64,000 nucleotides of DNA, from NCBI RefSeq assembly GCF_004342165.1, contig NZ_SMAL01000002.1:372001-436000 (forward strand), given 5' to 3'. The notes beneath the pieces were generated by a model. It was not told where the DNA came from and made no database searches. It saw only the letters and a program-made list of their open reading frames with translations. Of this stretch, positions 8,410 to 16,621 are shown piece by piece. The stretch is from Natranaerovirga pectinivora. GTDB lineage: Bacteria; Bacillota; Clostridia; Lachnospirales; DSM-24629. Numbering within the stretch: the stretch's first letter is position 1; each line of letters begins with the position of its first letter. Made by a program: the position numbers and the translations under genes.

Positions 8410-9489
8410 TTGATTACAATAAGTTTATGTATGATTGTAAAAAATGAAGAAGAAATTATTGATAGGTGCTTAACGAGTGTTGCTGATTTAGTAGATGAAA
8501 TAATTATAGTTGATACAGGGTCAAGGGATAACACTAAAAAAGTTATTGAAAAATATAACCCTCAAATATATGACTTTCAATGGACGGACAATTTTTCAGA
8601 AGCAAGAAATTATGCTTTTTCAAAAGCAACGAAGGAGTATATTCTATGGTTAGATGCAGATGATATTATATTAGAAAAAGACAGAAAAAAGATAAAGGTT
8701 TTAAAAGAAAAACTAGATGATTCCATTGATGTAGTAATGATGAAATATGATTTAGGAAAAGATAAAGAGGCTTCAACCATTACTTTTTATAGGGAGAGAT
8801 TATTAAAAAGAGAAAAAGAGTTTAAATGGGTGGAACCTGTTCATGAGTATATTGATGTTTCAGGTAAGATCGTTAAAGTAGATATCAGTATAACCCATAA
8901 GAAGAACAAAGAAAGGTCCGAAAGAAATTTACGTATTTTAGAAAATTATATTGATAACAATTCTGAGATAAATCCAAGAAATTATTATTATTATGGCAGG
9001 GAACTTCAACACCTAGGATACTATGAAAAGGCAATTAACATATTGGAAGAATTTTTATTAATGGACTTTAAACACCCTTCGTTTTACTTAGATGCTTGTA
9101 TGGATTTGTTTAAAGCATATAAAAAACTAGATAGAAAAAAAGACGCTTTAAGATCCCTTTATAAAAGTTTTGAATTTGATTTACCTAGAGCTGAAATATG
9201 TTGTTTACTTGGGCAATATTATATACAAGAAAAAGATTATAACAAAGCTATTTTTTGGTATGAAATGGCACTAAGATTAGAAAAGCCAGAAACTATGAGT
9301 TTTTGTATGCCTGATTGTTATGATTTTACCCCATATATATATCTAAGTCTATGTCATATGAAATTAGAGGATTATGAAAAAGCATCTAATTATAATGAAT
9401 TGGCATCTGGTGTTAAACCGAATCATCCTGCTGTTAAAAAAAACAATATTGTGTTAGCTTTGCTGAAAAAGAGACCCTCAAATGAATGA
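8410..9489 (+). CDS. GT2 glycosyltransferase with C-terminal TPR repeats
   Basis: A 359-residue inverting glycosyltransferase of family 2. The nucleotide-sugar fold begins ITISLCMIVKNEEE, continues DEIIIVDTGSRDNT and reaches the metal-binding WLDADD at about residue 84. After the catalytic domain come tetratricopeptide-like helices (NYYYYGRELQHLGYYEKAI; ICCLLGQYYIQEKDYNKAI; YIYLSLCHMKLEDYEKA). This GT2-TPR layout is shared with peptide and protein glycosyltransferases, including the SunS S-glycosyltransferase group. The TTG at 8410 is chosen because AGGGGGA lies about 7 nt upstream; an in-frame TTG at 8368 lies inside the preceding terminator. Its position after two repeat proteins suggests they could be its acceptors, which is inference. 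Confidence 0.8.
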   Translation: MITISLCMIVKNEEEIIDRCLTSVADLVDEIIIVDTGSRDNTKKVIEKYNPQIYDFQWTDNFSEARNYAFSKATKEYILWLDADDIILEKDRKKIKVLKEKLDDSIDVVMMKYDLGKDKEASTITFYRERLLKREKEFKWVEPVHEYIDVSGKIVKVDISITHKKNKERSERNLRILENYIDNNSEINPRNYYYYGRELQHLGYYEKAINILEEFLLMDFKHPSFYLDACMDLFKAYKKLDRKKDALRSLYKSFEFDLPRAEICCLLGQYYIQEKDYNKAIFWYEMALRLEKPETMSFCMPDCYDFTPYIYLSLCHMKLEDYEKASNYNELASGVKPNHPAVKKNNIVLALLKKRPSNE

Positions 9490-9504
9490 GTTTGAGGGTC
9501 TTTT
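9470..9504 (+). terminator. Intrinsic terminator overlapping stop of glycosyltransferase
   Basis: AGACCCTCAAA pairs with TTTGAGGGTCT around the stop codon and is followed by TTTT. Confidence 0.9.
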
Positions 9505-9551
9505 AATGAAAGAAAATAATTATTTAAAATATTTAATCTTTATTACTGGTA

Positions 9552-9560
9552 TGTTATAAT
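9552..9560 (+). promoter_or_regulatory. Extended -10 promoter of DUF4349 lipoprotein gene
   Basis: TGTTATAAT (TGn plus TATAAT) with only a weak -35 (TTTAAT, 9532-9537). It lies about 85 nt before the chosen start. Confidence 0.5.
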
Positions 9561-9643
9561 AATAATGATAATAGAGTCAAGGGAACATTATTAAAGGATA
9601 TTGCGTATCAAAGATATTGAGTTTTAATGGAGAGGTGAACATT

Positions 9644-10579
9644 ATGAAGTTTAATACCAAAGGGTTTTTATTTACAATATTTATTACAATAGTTCTTTTA
9701 TCTGGTTGCGGATCTAAGTCAGAGAATTACGATCCAGCCCCAGCGCCCATGCCCACACCGTCATCACCGGCGGAATCGCCAAGAGAAGTACCAAGGTTTG
9801 ATTCTGATGAACAAGTGAGTAATGAATCTATTCTTTTAAGTACAGACAGGAAGATTATACATACAAAAAATATTCTTATGGAAACCTTAGATTTTGATGC
9901 TGCCAGAGAAGATGTTAATATGTTAGTCAACCAATATGCTGGTTATATAGAAAATGCAGATATAACTGGGACTGGAATAAACAATCGATTCAATGGGAAT
10001 AGAAGTGCCTACTATAAATTTAGGATTCCAACAGAAAGAATGACCTTATTTGTAGAGGATTTAATGGCATTAGGAAATGTTACTCAAGAAAATAGTTCTG
10101 CTGAAGATGTTACATTACAGTATTTTGATCTTGATGCTAGGATTAAATCTTTGGTTATAAAAGAAGAAAGGTTACTTAATCTTTTAGAACAAGGTACTGA
10201 GCTGAAGGATATTATAGAGTTAGAGAAAAGTTTAGCAGATACCCGATATGAAATCGAAAGTTATATATCTAGACTGAGTAGATTAGAGAATCAAGTATCA
10301 TTTGGTACAGTAACCCTTAATCTTAGAGAAGTAATAGAGATTACAGAAATTAAAGACCCTCCTAAAACATTTAGAGAAAAGGTTTCATCTGGTTTTATAG
10401 ATTCAGTGGAGACGGTGAAAAACATTATCGTAGAGACAGTAATTTTTATTATAGTTATATTACCATATGTAATTGTTTTAGGTATTCTTCTGCTGATATA
10501 TTTAATTGTTAAAAAATATTATAAGGCTAAAAGCAAAACAGGTAGTACTAAAGAAATTAATAAAAAGGAAGATAAATAA
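9644..10579 (+). CDS. DUF4349 lipoprotein
   Basis: A 311-residue cell-envelope lipoprotein of the DUF4349 family, function unknown. The N terminus has a lipoprotein signal ending LLSGC, with the cysteine at about residue 22. A proline-rich linker (PAPAPMPTPSSPAESP) follows. The conserved DUF4349 domain covers about residues 60-250 and contains a helical pair around LLEQGTELKDIIELEKSLAD. A transmembrane helix at about 265-290 (VIFIIVILPYVIVLGILLLIY) places the basic C-terminal tail in the cytoplasm. The frame opens at 9617, but the ATG at 9644 has GAGAGGTG upstream and begins the signal peptide directly. It is monocistronic. Confidence 0.85.
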   Translation: MKFNTKGFLFTIFITIVLLSGCGSKSENYDPAPAPMPTPSSPAESPREVPRFDSDEQVSNESILLSTDRKIIHTKNILMETLDFDAAREDVNMLVNQYAGYIENADITGTGINNRFNGNRSAYYKFRIPTERMTLFVEDLMALGNVTQENSSAEDVTLQYFDLDARIKSLVIKEERLLNLLEQGTELKDIIELEKSLADTRYEIESYISRLSRLENQVSFGTVTLNLREVIEITEIKDPPKTFREKVSSGFIDSVETVKNIIVETVIFIIVILPYVIVLGILLLIYLIVKKYYKAKSKTGSTKEINKKEDK

Positions 10580-10584
10580 TGATT

Positions 10585-10631
10585 AAAACTAGTATCAAAT
10601 ATGTAAAATGTTTGATACTAGTTTTATTTTT
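10585..10631 (+). terminator. Intrinsic terminator after DUF4349 gene
   Basis: ACTAGTATCAAA pairs perfectly with TTTGATACTAGT, then TTTATTTTT. Confidence 0.9.
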
Positions 10632-10664
10632 ACATGGTCATTAAAACAATTCAATGCTATAATA

Positions 10665-10673
10665 ATAATTAAG
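10665..10673 (+). promoter_or_regulatory. Extended -10 promoter of topB
   Basis: TGCTATAAT (TGn plus TATAAT) lies 25 nt before the start codon; no good -35 is visible. Confidence 0.5.
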
Positions 10674-10698
10674 TTTTTAATAGAAAGTGATTGGTTTG

Positions 10699-13014
10699 AT
10701 GAGTAAAGCGTTATTTATTGCAGAAAAGCCTAGTGTTGCAATTGAGTTTGCAAAAGCTATGAAGATTAATACAAATAAAAGTGATGGGTATTTAGAGTCA
10801 GATAGGGCTGTATTTACTTGGTGCGTTGGTCATTTAGTAAGTATGAGCTATCCTGAAAAATATGACCCCTCTTTAAAAAAATGGAGATTAGAACATCTTC
10901 CTTTTCTTCCTAAAGAGTATAAATATGAAATTATTAATGCTGTAAAAAAACAGTTTAATGTTGTTAAAGCATTATTAAATAGAGATGATATTAATGTGAT
11001 TTACGTATGTACTGACTCGGGAAGAGAAGGAGAATACATATATAGATTAGTGGACCAAATGGCTGGGGTACATAGTAAAGATAAAAAAAGGGTTTGGATT
11101 GATTCCCAAACTGAGGATGAGATCCTTAGAGGCATAAAAGAAGCCAAGCCTTTAAGTGACTATGATCATTTGTCAGAGGCAGCTTATTTAAGAGCAAAAG
11201 AAGACTATTTAATGGGGATTAATTTTTCTAGGTTGCTTACTTTAAGATATGGGCCTTCTGTGAGTGATTATATTGGTGCGGATTATACAGTTATTGCGGT
11301 AGGACGAGTAATGACTTGTGTCCTTGGGATGATAGTAAAAAGAGAAAGAGAAATACGAGAGTTTGTTAAAAAGCCCTTTTACAAAATAAATGCTAACTTT
11401 AATTATGATGGTTTAACCTATGAAGGGGAATGGAAAGCTGTTGAAGGCAGTAAATTTTTTAATTCTCCATTATTAGATAGAGACAATGGGTTTAATAATG
11501 AAAAGGATGCACAAGATTTTGTTGAATATTTATTAAATGATAATATTCCTACTCAAAGTATTATTGATAAAGTAGAGAGAAAAAAAGAAAAGAAAAATCC
11601 ACCTTTACTATACAATCTTGCAGAGTTGCAAAATGAATGTTCTAAGAATTATAAATTAAGTCCAGATGAGACTTTGAAAATTGCTCAAGAATTGTATGAA
11701 AAGAAGTTGGTGACTTATCCAAGAACAGATGCAAGGGTTTTATCAACTGCCGTGGCTAAAGAAATTCATAAAAATATTAAAGGTATGACAAGTTATGGAC
11801 CGATAAAAGAGGCAGCTACTTTTGTTATAGAAAAAGAGAAACATAAAGGGTTTTCAAAAACTAAGTATGTAAATGATAAGATGATAACGGATCACTATGC
11901 TATTATACCTACAGGTCAGGGGATATCTACTGTATATAAACTGTCTCCACAAGTGCAGAAAGTCTATGAATTAATTGCTAGACGTTTTATAGCTGTTTTC
12001 TATGATCCAGCAGTGTATCAAAAGCTTACAATAGAAACGAAAATCAAAAATGAAACATTTTTTACTTCTTTTAAAGTATGTATTGATCAGGGATTCCAAG
12101 ATGTTTTATACGTGAATACTAAGGAACAAAATGGAGAAGTAGACTTAAATAAGTACAAGGAACTAAAAAAAGGGACTCAATTAATAGCAGAAGAATTAGA
12201 AGTTAAAACAGGAGAAAGCTCTCCACCAAAAAGATACAATTCAGGTAATATCATTCTTGCAATGGAGAATGCGGGGCAGCTTATTGAAGATGAAGAGTTA
12301 AGATCTCAGATAAAAGGTAGTGGTATTGGAACCAGTGCCACTCGGGCAGAGATTCTTAAGAAATTGATTAGTATTCATTATATTGATTTGAATAAAAAGA
12401 CACAGATTCTAACCCCTACAGGCCTTGGTGAGATTATATATGATATCGTGGATAATTCTATTAATTCTTTATTGAATCCTGAATTGACGGCTTCTTGGGA
12501 AAAAGGTTTGGATCTAGTGGCTAATGGTGAGATTAACTCTGAGGAGTATATGGCCAAACTTGAAAAGTATATTATGGATAAAGTACAGCGCGTTATTGGC
12601 ATGAACAATCAGAATATGCTTTTTGCTAAGTTTAAAGCTATTCCTAAAGAGGTATTGGATAAAACCATTAAGGTTTCTAGTAGTAAGAAGAAGGATTTAG
12701 AAGGCTCTAAGAGTAGAGGTAAAGGTATTTGTAAGTGTTTTGCTTGTGAAACAGGTGAGATGTTTGAGAATAGTAAGGCTTTTTTCTGTAGCAACTGGAG
12801 AAGTGGGTGTAAGTTTTCTATTTGGAAGGATACGCTGAAACCTTATGGGCAGAAAGTTGATGAGAAGCTTGTTAAGGCTCTTGGTGCAGATGGAGTTGTT
12901 AAGGGTGTTGAGTTGATTTTGCCTCAGACTCAGGAGAAGGGGATTGGGGATGTAGTTGTGAATAAGGATTGTAATGGGTCTGCTTTGGAGATTAAGAATT
13001 TTAAGAGGGTTTAA
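10699..13014 (+). CDS. topB: DNA topoisomerase III (type IA)
   Basis: Type IA topoisomerase that relaxes or decatenates DNA through a 5'-phosphotyrosine intermediate. The Toprim domain (ALFIAEKPSVA to about residue 150) contains the acidic STDSGREGE-type motif, here CTDSGREGEYI. The active-site segment LVTYPRTDARVL places the catalytic tyrosine at about residue 340. A C-terminal cysteine-rich segment (CKCFACETGEMF, then FFCSNWRSGCKF) resembles a topoisomerase zinc ribbon. The ATG at 10699 is preferred; the frame also has GTG at 10687 and TTG at 10696, and the AAAGTGA ribosome site is weak. The last 120 codons switch from A-ending to G/T-ending forms towards the palindrome downstream. No conjugation or relaxase genes are visible, so this looks like a chromosomal copy. 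Confidence 0.93.
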   Translation: MSKALFIAEKPSVAIEFAKAMKINTNKSDGYLESDRAVFTWCVGHLVSMSYPEKYDPSLKKWRLEHLPFLPKEYKYEIINAVKKQFNVVKALLNRDDINVIYVCTDSGREGEYIYRLVDQMAGVHSKDKKRVWIDSQTEDEILRGIKEAKPLSDYDHLSEAAYLRAKEDYLMGINFSRLLTLRYGPSVSDYIGADYTVIAVGRVMTCVLGMIVKREREIREFVKKPFYKINANFNYDGLTYEGEWKAVEGSKFFNSPLLDRDNGFNNEKDAQDFVEYLLNDNIPTQSIIDKVERKKEKKNPPLLYNLAELQNECSKNYKLSPDETLKIAQELYEKKLVTYPRTDARVLSTAVAKEIHKNIKGMTSYGPIKEAATFVIEKEKHKGFSKTKYVNDKMITDHYAIIPTGQGISTVYKLSPQVQKVYELIARRFIAVFYDPAVYQKLTIETKIKNETFFTSFKVCIDQGFQDVLYVNTKEQNGEVDLNKYKELKKGTQLIAEELEVKTGESSPPKRYNSGNIILAMENAGQLIEDEELRSQIKGSGIGTSATRAEILKKLISIHYIDLNKKTQILTPTGLGEIIYDIVDNSINSLLNPELTASWEKGLDLVANGEINSEEYMAKLEKYIMDKVQRVIGMNNQNMLFAKFKAIPKEVLDKTIKVSSSKKKDLEGSKSRGKGICKCFACETGEMFENSKAFFCSNWRSGCKFSIWKDTLKPYGQKVDEKLVKALGADGVVKGVELILPQTQEKGIGDVVVNKDCNGSALEIKNFKRV

Positions 13015-13026
13015 TACTTTGGTCTT

Positions 13027-13237
13027 GGGGTCGGCCGTATGAGAATAATATATGCAAAGCAGTACCTGTTAAATATTTCTAGAAATTCTAAGTGCGCTAC
13101 GAATAAAATTCCTAAGCCTTAAGAACTCCCTTCGGTCAGACACTTAAGGCTTTTTACGGAATTTTGTTCTTTGCTTACTTAGAATTTCTGTAGAAATGTT
13201 TAAAAGGGTACAGCGTTATATATATGTATCCTCATAC
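13027..13237 (+). repeat. Palindromic element A, copy 1
   Basis: A long imperfect palindrome of about 200 bp fills most of the gap between topB and the antiporter gene. The outer arms are GTATGAG...CTCATAC; inward come TTAAATATTTCT/AGAAATGTTTAA and AGAAATTCTAAGT/ACTTAGAATTTCT. The centre is a terminator-like hairpin, GCCTTAAG-loop-CTTAAGGC, followed by TTTTT. Upstream flank GGGGTCGGCC is also shared with copy 2 at 56350-56556. Arm sequences differ between the copies but stay complementary within each. Bases 13238-13380 hold nothing else I recognise except the ribosome site of the next gene. Confidence 0.85.
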
Positions 13238-13380
13238 TATTATCAAGGATTAAAAACGCATCAATTGAGCAATGATTTAAAAGGGATAAAAGATGTAAAA
13301 GATATCAATGCATAAACATATATATAATATTTTTCATTTTTAATTTATTACTGATAGTTTAATCATAGGAGGCGGTTTCT

Positions 13381-14568
13381 TTGGATCTGGTTACTAGTAT
13401 TGGTTTGATTCTTGTTCTTGGTTTAATTGCTAATTTGATTTTTACTCGGGTGAAGTTGCCTGGGTTATTGGGGATGCTTTTGTTAGGTATTTTTTTAGGG
13501 CCTTATGGGTTGAATTGGTTGAGTGATGAGATGCTTATGGTTTCTGCTGATTTTCGTAAGATTGCTTTGATTATTATTTTGCTTCGTGCGGGTCTTGGGA
13601 TTAAGAGGGATGATTTGAATAAGGTTGGGGCTCAGGCTCTTAAACTTAGTTTTATTCCTTGTTTGGTTGAAGGGTTTACCATTGCTTTCTTGGCTGTTTA
13701 TTTCTTAGACTTTTCTTTTATTGAAGGTGGTATTCTTGGGTTTATTATTGCGGCAGTTTCTCCTGCTGTGATTGTTCCTAGTATGTTAAAGTTTATTGAT
13801 GAAGGTGTTGGAGAGAAGAAAGGGATACCAACTTTGATTCTTGCGGCAGCTTCAGTGGATGATATTTTTGCTATTACTTTGTTTAGTACTTTTTTTGGTT
13901 TGTATGGAGGGCAGAATTTTAATATTGGGTTACTCATTTTAGGGGTGCCTGTTTCTATCATTTTAGGCATTCTTTTTGGATTAATTGTAGGTAGTTTTTT
14001 TATCTTCTTATTTAATAAATATCGCATAAGAGATACTAAAAAAGTCCTTTTGATATTAGGCTTTGCCATTCTACTGACCACTTTAGAAACTATAATTAAG
14101 AATAGTCAATTTGCTTTTGAGATAGCAGGTCTTCTTGGTGTGATGACCATTGGGTTTATTTTATTAGAGAAAAAACCTGTTGTGGCTAAGAGGTTGTCTC
14201 AGAAGTTTAATAAGATATGGGTGTTTGCTGAGATTCTACTTTTTGTTTTGGTAGGTGCTCAAGTGAATATAAGTGTGGCATGGGATGCTGGATTAATTGG
14301 ACTGGGCTTATTATTACTGGGGTTAGTTGCTAGGAGCATAGGTGTTATGGTTTCTACTATAGGATCTAAGTACGATTTTAAAGAAAAACTTTTTTTAATT
14401 ATTGCTTTTATGCCTAAAGCCACAGTGCAAGCAGCTATTGGAGCATTACCAATGGAAGCTGGCATTCCATCGGGAGAGATTATACTTGCTATTGCAGTGT
14501 TGTCCATTATTGTTACAGCGCCTCTAGGGGCTATTGGCATTAATGTTGGTAAGAAATGGATAGAATAA
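13381..14568 (+). CDS. Cation/proton antiporter (CPA family)
   Basis: A 395-residue polytopic membrane protein with about 12 predicted helices, of the monovalent cation/proton antiporter superfamily. Recognisable family segments are VKLPGLLGMLLLGIFLGPYG in the second helix and AAASVDDIFAITLFS, whose paired aspartates occupy the ion-binding position. No C-terminal TrkA-N or RCK domain is present. It probably exchanges Na+ or K+ for H+ across the cytoplasmic membrane. The start is TTG at 13381, supported by AGGAGGC at 13367-13373. The first 180 codons are strongly G/T-ending (TTG, GGG, AAG, GCT) and the last third is A-ending, a gradient away from the upstream palindrome. Confidence 0.85.
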   Translation: MDLVTSIGLILVLGLIANLIFTRVKLPGLLGMLLLGIFLGPYGLNWLSDEMLMVSADFRKIALIIILLRAGLGIKRDDLNKVGAQALKLSFIPCLVEGFTIAFLAVYFLDFSFIEGGILGFIIAAVSPAVIVPSMLKFIDEGVGEKKGIPTLILAAASVDDIFAITLFSTFFGLYGGQNFNIGLLILGVPVSIILGILFGLIVGSFFIFLFNKYRIRDTKKVLLILGFAILLTTLETIIKNSQFAFEIAGLLGVMTIGFILLEKKPVVAKRLSQKFNKIWVFAEILLFVLVGAQVNISVAWDAGLIGLGLLLLGLVARSIGVMVSTIGSKYDFKEKLFLIIAFMPKATVQAAIGALPMEAGIPSGEIILAIAVLSIIVTAPLGAIGINVGKKWIE

Positions 14569-14647
14569 CATTAGATGACGTATATCAAAGAGTAAAGAGG
14601 ACGTTAGTTATTGATTAAAAGAAGAAAAGTGGAGTGAATTATATTTT

Positions 14648-15916
14648 ATGGATGGTGGAAGTAATACGTTAATATTTGTTTATGGGATTTTAATTTTATT
14701 CTCTGCATATTTTTCAGCTGCAGAAACGGCTTTTTCAAGTTTTAACCGAATAAGATTGAAGAATATGGCAAACAGTGGCAATAAAAAAGCCTTGAAAACC
14801 TTAGAGCTATCAGAGAATTTTGATAATGTTCTTTCGGCTATTTTGATAGGCAATAATATTGTAAATATAGCTTTAGCATCTATTGCTACAGTAATCTTTA
14901 CATATTATTTTAACGATAAAGGTGTGATTATTTCTACAGTAGTAACAACAGTTTTAGTACTAACTTTTGGAGAAATTACACCAAAAAGCCTTGCCAAGGA
15001 ATCGCCTGAGAGATTTGCAATGTTTTTTACCCCAGTTATTAGAGGTTTAGTATTTGGTTTTATTCCTCTGAATTTTTTGTTTGCTTATTGGAAAAAAATA
15101 CTCTCAAAGGTTCTTAAAACACAAAATGCCAATACAATTACTCAAGCAGAATTAATTACTCTTGTAGATGAAGTTGAAAGTGAAGGTGGAATAAATCGGC
15201 ATGAAGGTGAAATTATTAGATCGGCTATAGAATTTAATGATCTTAATGTTGAAGAAATTCTTACCCCTAGGGTGAATGTAGTTGCAATTAATGAAAATGC
15301 TTCAATTAGCGAAATTAAAAGTTTATTTATAAATCACGGGTATTCAAGGATTCCTGTTTATAGAGAGACAGTGGATAATATCAATGGTGTTATACTGGAA
15401 AAAGACTTTTATCATATGCTTCATAATGAAAAAGATGATATACAGTCGATTATAAAAAACATAGTATGTGTTGCACCACATATGAAAATTTCTGAACTTT
15501 TAAGAACATTACAACATTCTAAATCTCACATAGCTGTTGTTGTTGATGAATATGGTGGCACAATGGGAATCGTGACCATGGAAGATATTCTAGAAGAATT
15601 AGTTGGAGAGATATGGGATGAACATGATGAGATTATTGAACACTTTTCTAAAATCAGTGAGGGTAAGTACCTTATTTACTGTAATGCGGACTTGGAAGAT
15701 TTGTTTGAACAGTTTGAACTTAAAAGTAAAAGTGAAGACTATGATGCTGTAACAGTAAGTGGTTGGGTGGTGCAAGAGTGCGGAAGAATTCCTAAAAAGG
15801 GAGATAGTTTTATATATGAGAATCTTAAAGTAGTTGTCACAAAAACCGACTCCAAACGGGTGCTTGAGATAACAGTAGAGGTAATGAATGAAGATGAAAG
15901 AGCAGATTCTGATTAA
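14648..15916 (+). CDS. CNNM/CorC-type membrane protein (DUF21, CBS pair, CorC_HlyC)
   Basis: A 422-residue hemolysin-type protein of the CNNM/CorB-CorC superfamily, associated with magnesium or cobalt transport. The N-terminal DUF21 domain (about residues 5-190) has three or four membrane helices and the typical [13 protein letters not shown] segment in the first. A cytoplasmic CBS pair follows ([36 protein letters not shown]), and a CorC_HlyC domain closes the protein from about residue 340. GGAG lies upstream of the ATG at 14648 with somewhat long spacing. It probably shares a transcript with the antiporter gene 80 nt upstream. Transport direction and ion are not determinable here. Confidence 0.87.
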   Translation: MDGGSNTLIFVYGILILFSAYFSAAETAFSSFNRIRLKNMANSGNKKALKTLELSENFDNVLSAILIGNNIVNIALASIATVIFTYYFNDKGVIISTVVTTVLVLTFGEITPKSLAKESPERFAMFFTPVIRGLVFGFIPLNFLFAYWKKILSKVLKTQNANTITQAELITLVDEVESEGGINRHEGEIIRSAIEFNDLNVEEILTPRVNVVAINENASISEIKSLFINHGYSRIPVYRETVDNINGVILEKDFYHMLHNEKDDIQSIIKNIVCVAPHMKISELLRTLQHSKSHIAVVVDEYGGTMGIVTMEDILEELVGEIWDEHDEIIEHFSKISEGKYLIYCNADLEDLFEQFELKSKSEDYDAVTVSGWVVQECGRIPKKGDSFIYENLKVVVTKTDSKRVLEITVEVMNEDERADSD

Positions 15917-15945
15917 ATGATGATGAAGATAATGCCTGTTTTTCT

Positions 15946-16410
15946 GGCTCTTTGTCAATTTTTGCGTGGAATAAGTTTCAATTCCGCTCCGTTATTGACT
16001 TTAGAGCTATTTTTATGTTCTCTAATTACAATATGTGTTTTAGGGTGCACTTAATAAAGCTATATGTTAATTGTAGAAAAAACATCTTATTTAATTTGTA
16101 ATGTGTAAAATACGATTTCTAAATCTGTGGAAATTTCTAACGCCATATGAAACACGTTTTAATACTTTTATTTTATTATTAAATCCTTCTGTGGGACCAT
16201 CGGTGTATCTATATTTAAAAGCATTTAGTATTTCTTTAGACCAGTGTCTATATGTATTTGCACAAGCTAGAATTAGAGTGCACTTATTATCATTCCTTTC
16301 AATTTGTTTTTCTAGACAATTAACATGTTAAAGGGAATTGAAGATAAGTGCATTATTTTTTTGCAAAAAAATAAAGTTGAGGTTTTCACCCCAACATTTA
16401 TTATAGAACC
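15946..16410 (-). mobile_element. Internally deleted ISL3-type insertion sequence
   Basis: A 465-bp remnant. The right end (15946-15973) reads GGCTCTTTGTCAATTTTTGC, an ISL3-type terminus. The other end (16410 reading leftwards) begins GGTTCTATAATAAATGTTGG and matches the first at about 17 of 28 positions. Between them only the transposase C terminus survives (16091-16270, minus strand). A nested imperfect palindrome (TGCACTTAT...ATAAGTGCA, 16279-16352) lies inside. The flanking octamers GTTTTTCT and TTTTTATT are similar but not identical, so a target duplication is not proven. Bases 16411-16621, outside the element, hold nothing I can name apart from the next ribosome site. Confidence 0.7.
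16091..16270 (-). pseudogene. ISL3-family transposase, C-terminal fragment
   Basis: Minus-strand translation gives 59 residues ending at a TAA stop (16093-16091). The segment TYRHWSKEILNAFKYRYT, then GPTEGFNNKIKVLKRVSYG and FHRFRNRILHI, is the characteristic C terminus of ISL3-family transposases, including the terminal catalytic-domain glutamate in TEG. All upstream sequence of the gene is missing, so the product is not functional. It lies between two preserved IS ends. Confidence 0.8.
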
Positions 16411-16621
16411 TTTTTATTATGCCTAAATACATTTGTGTTACAGAATAATTTAAATACTGTAAATAATTTAAAAAGAATGATATAATTATATTAATAACTC
16501 ATCTTGTTCCTCTTACTCCCCAAGAGGCAAGCAAATTCTATCAATTTTCTTTATATTGACTAGAACTGGAAAAATTATGAAGAATGTACTATGTTTTTAA
16601 TTACAGAAAGGGAGCGTTTAA

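Noticed and set aside
16101-16331. Plus-strand ORF of 76 codons
   Set aside because: The opposite strand encodes a clear ISL3 transposase C terminus over most of it; this frame is its shadow.
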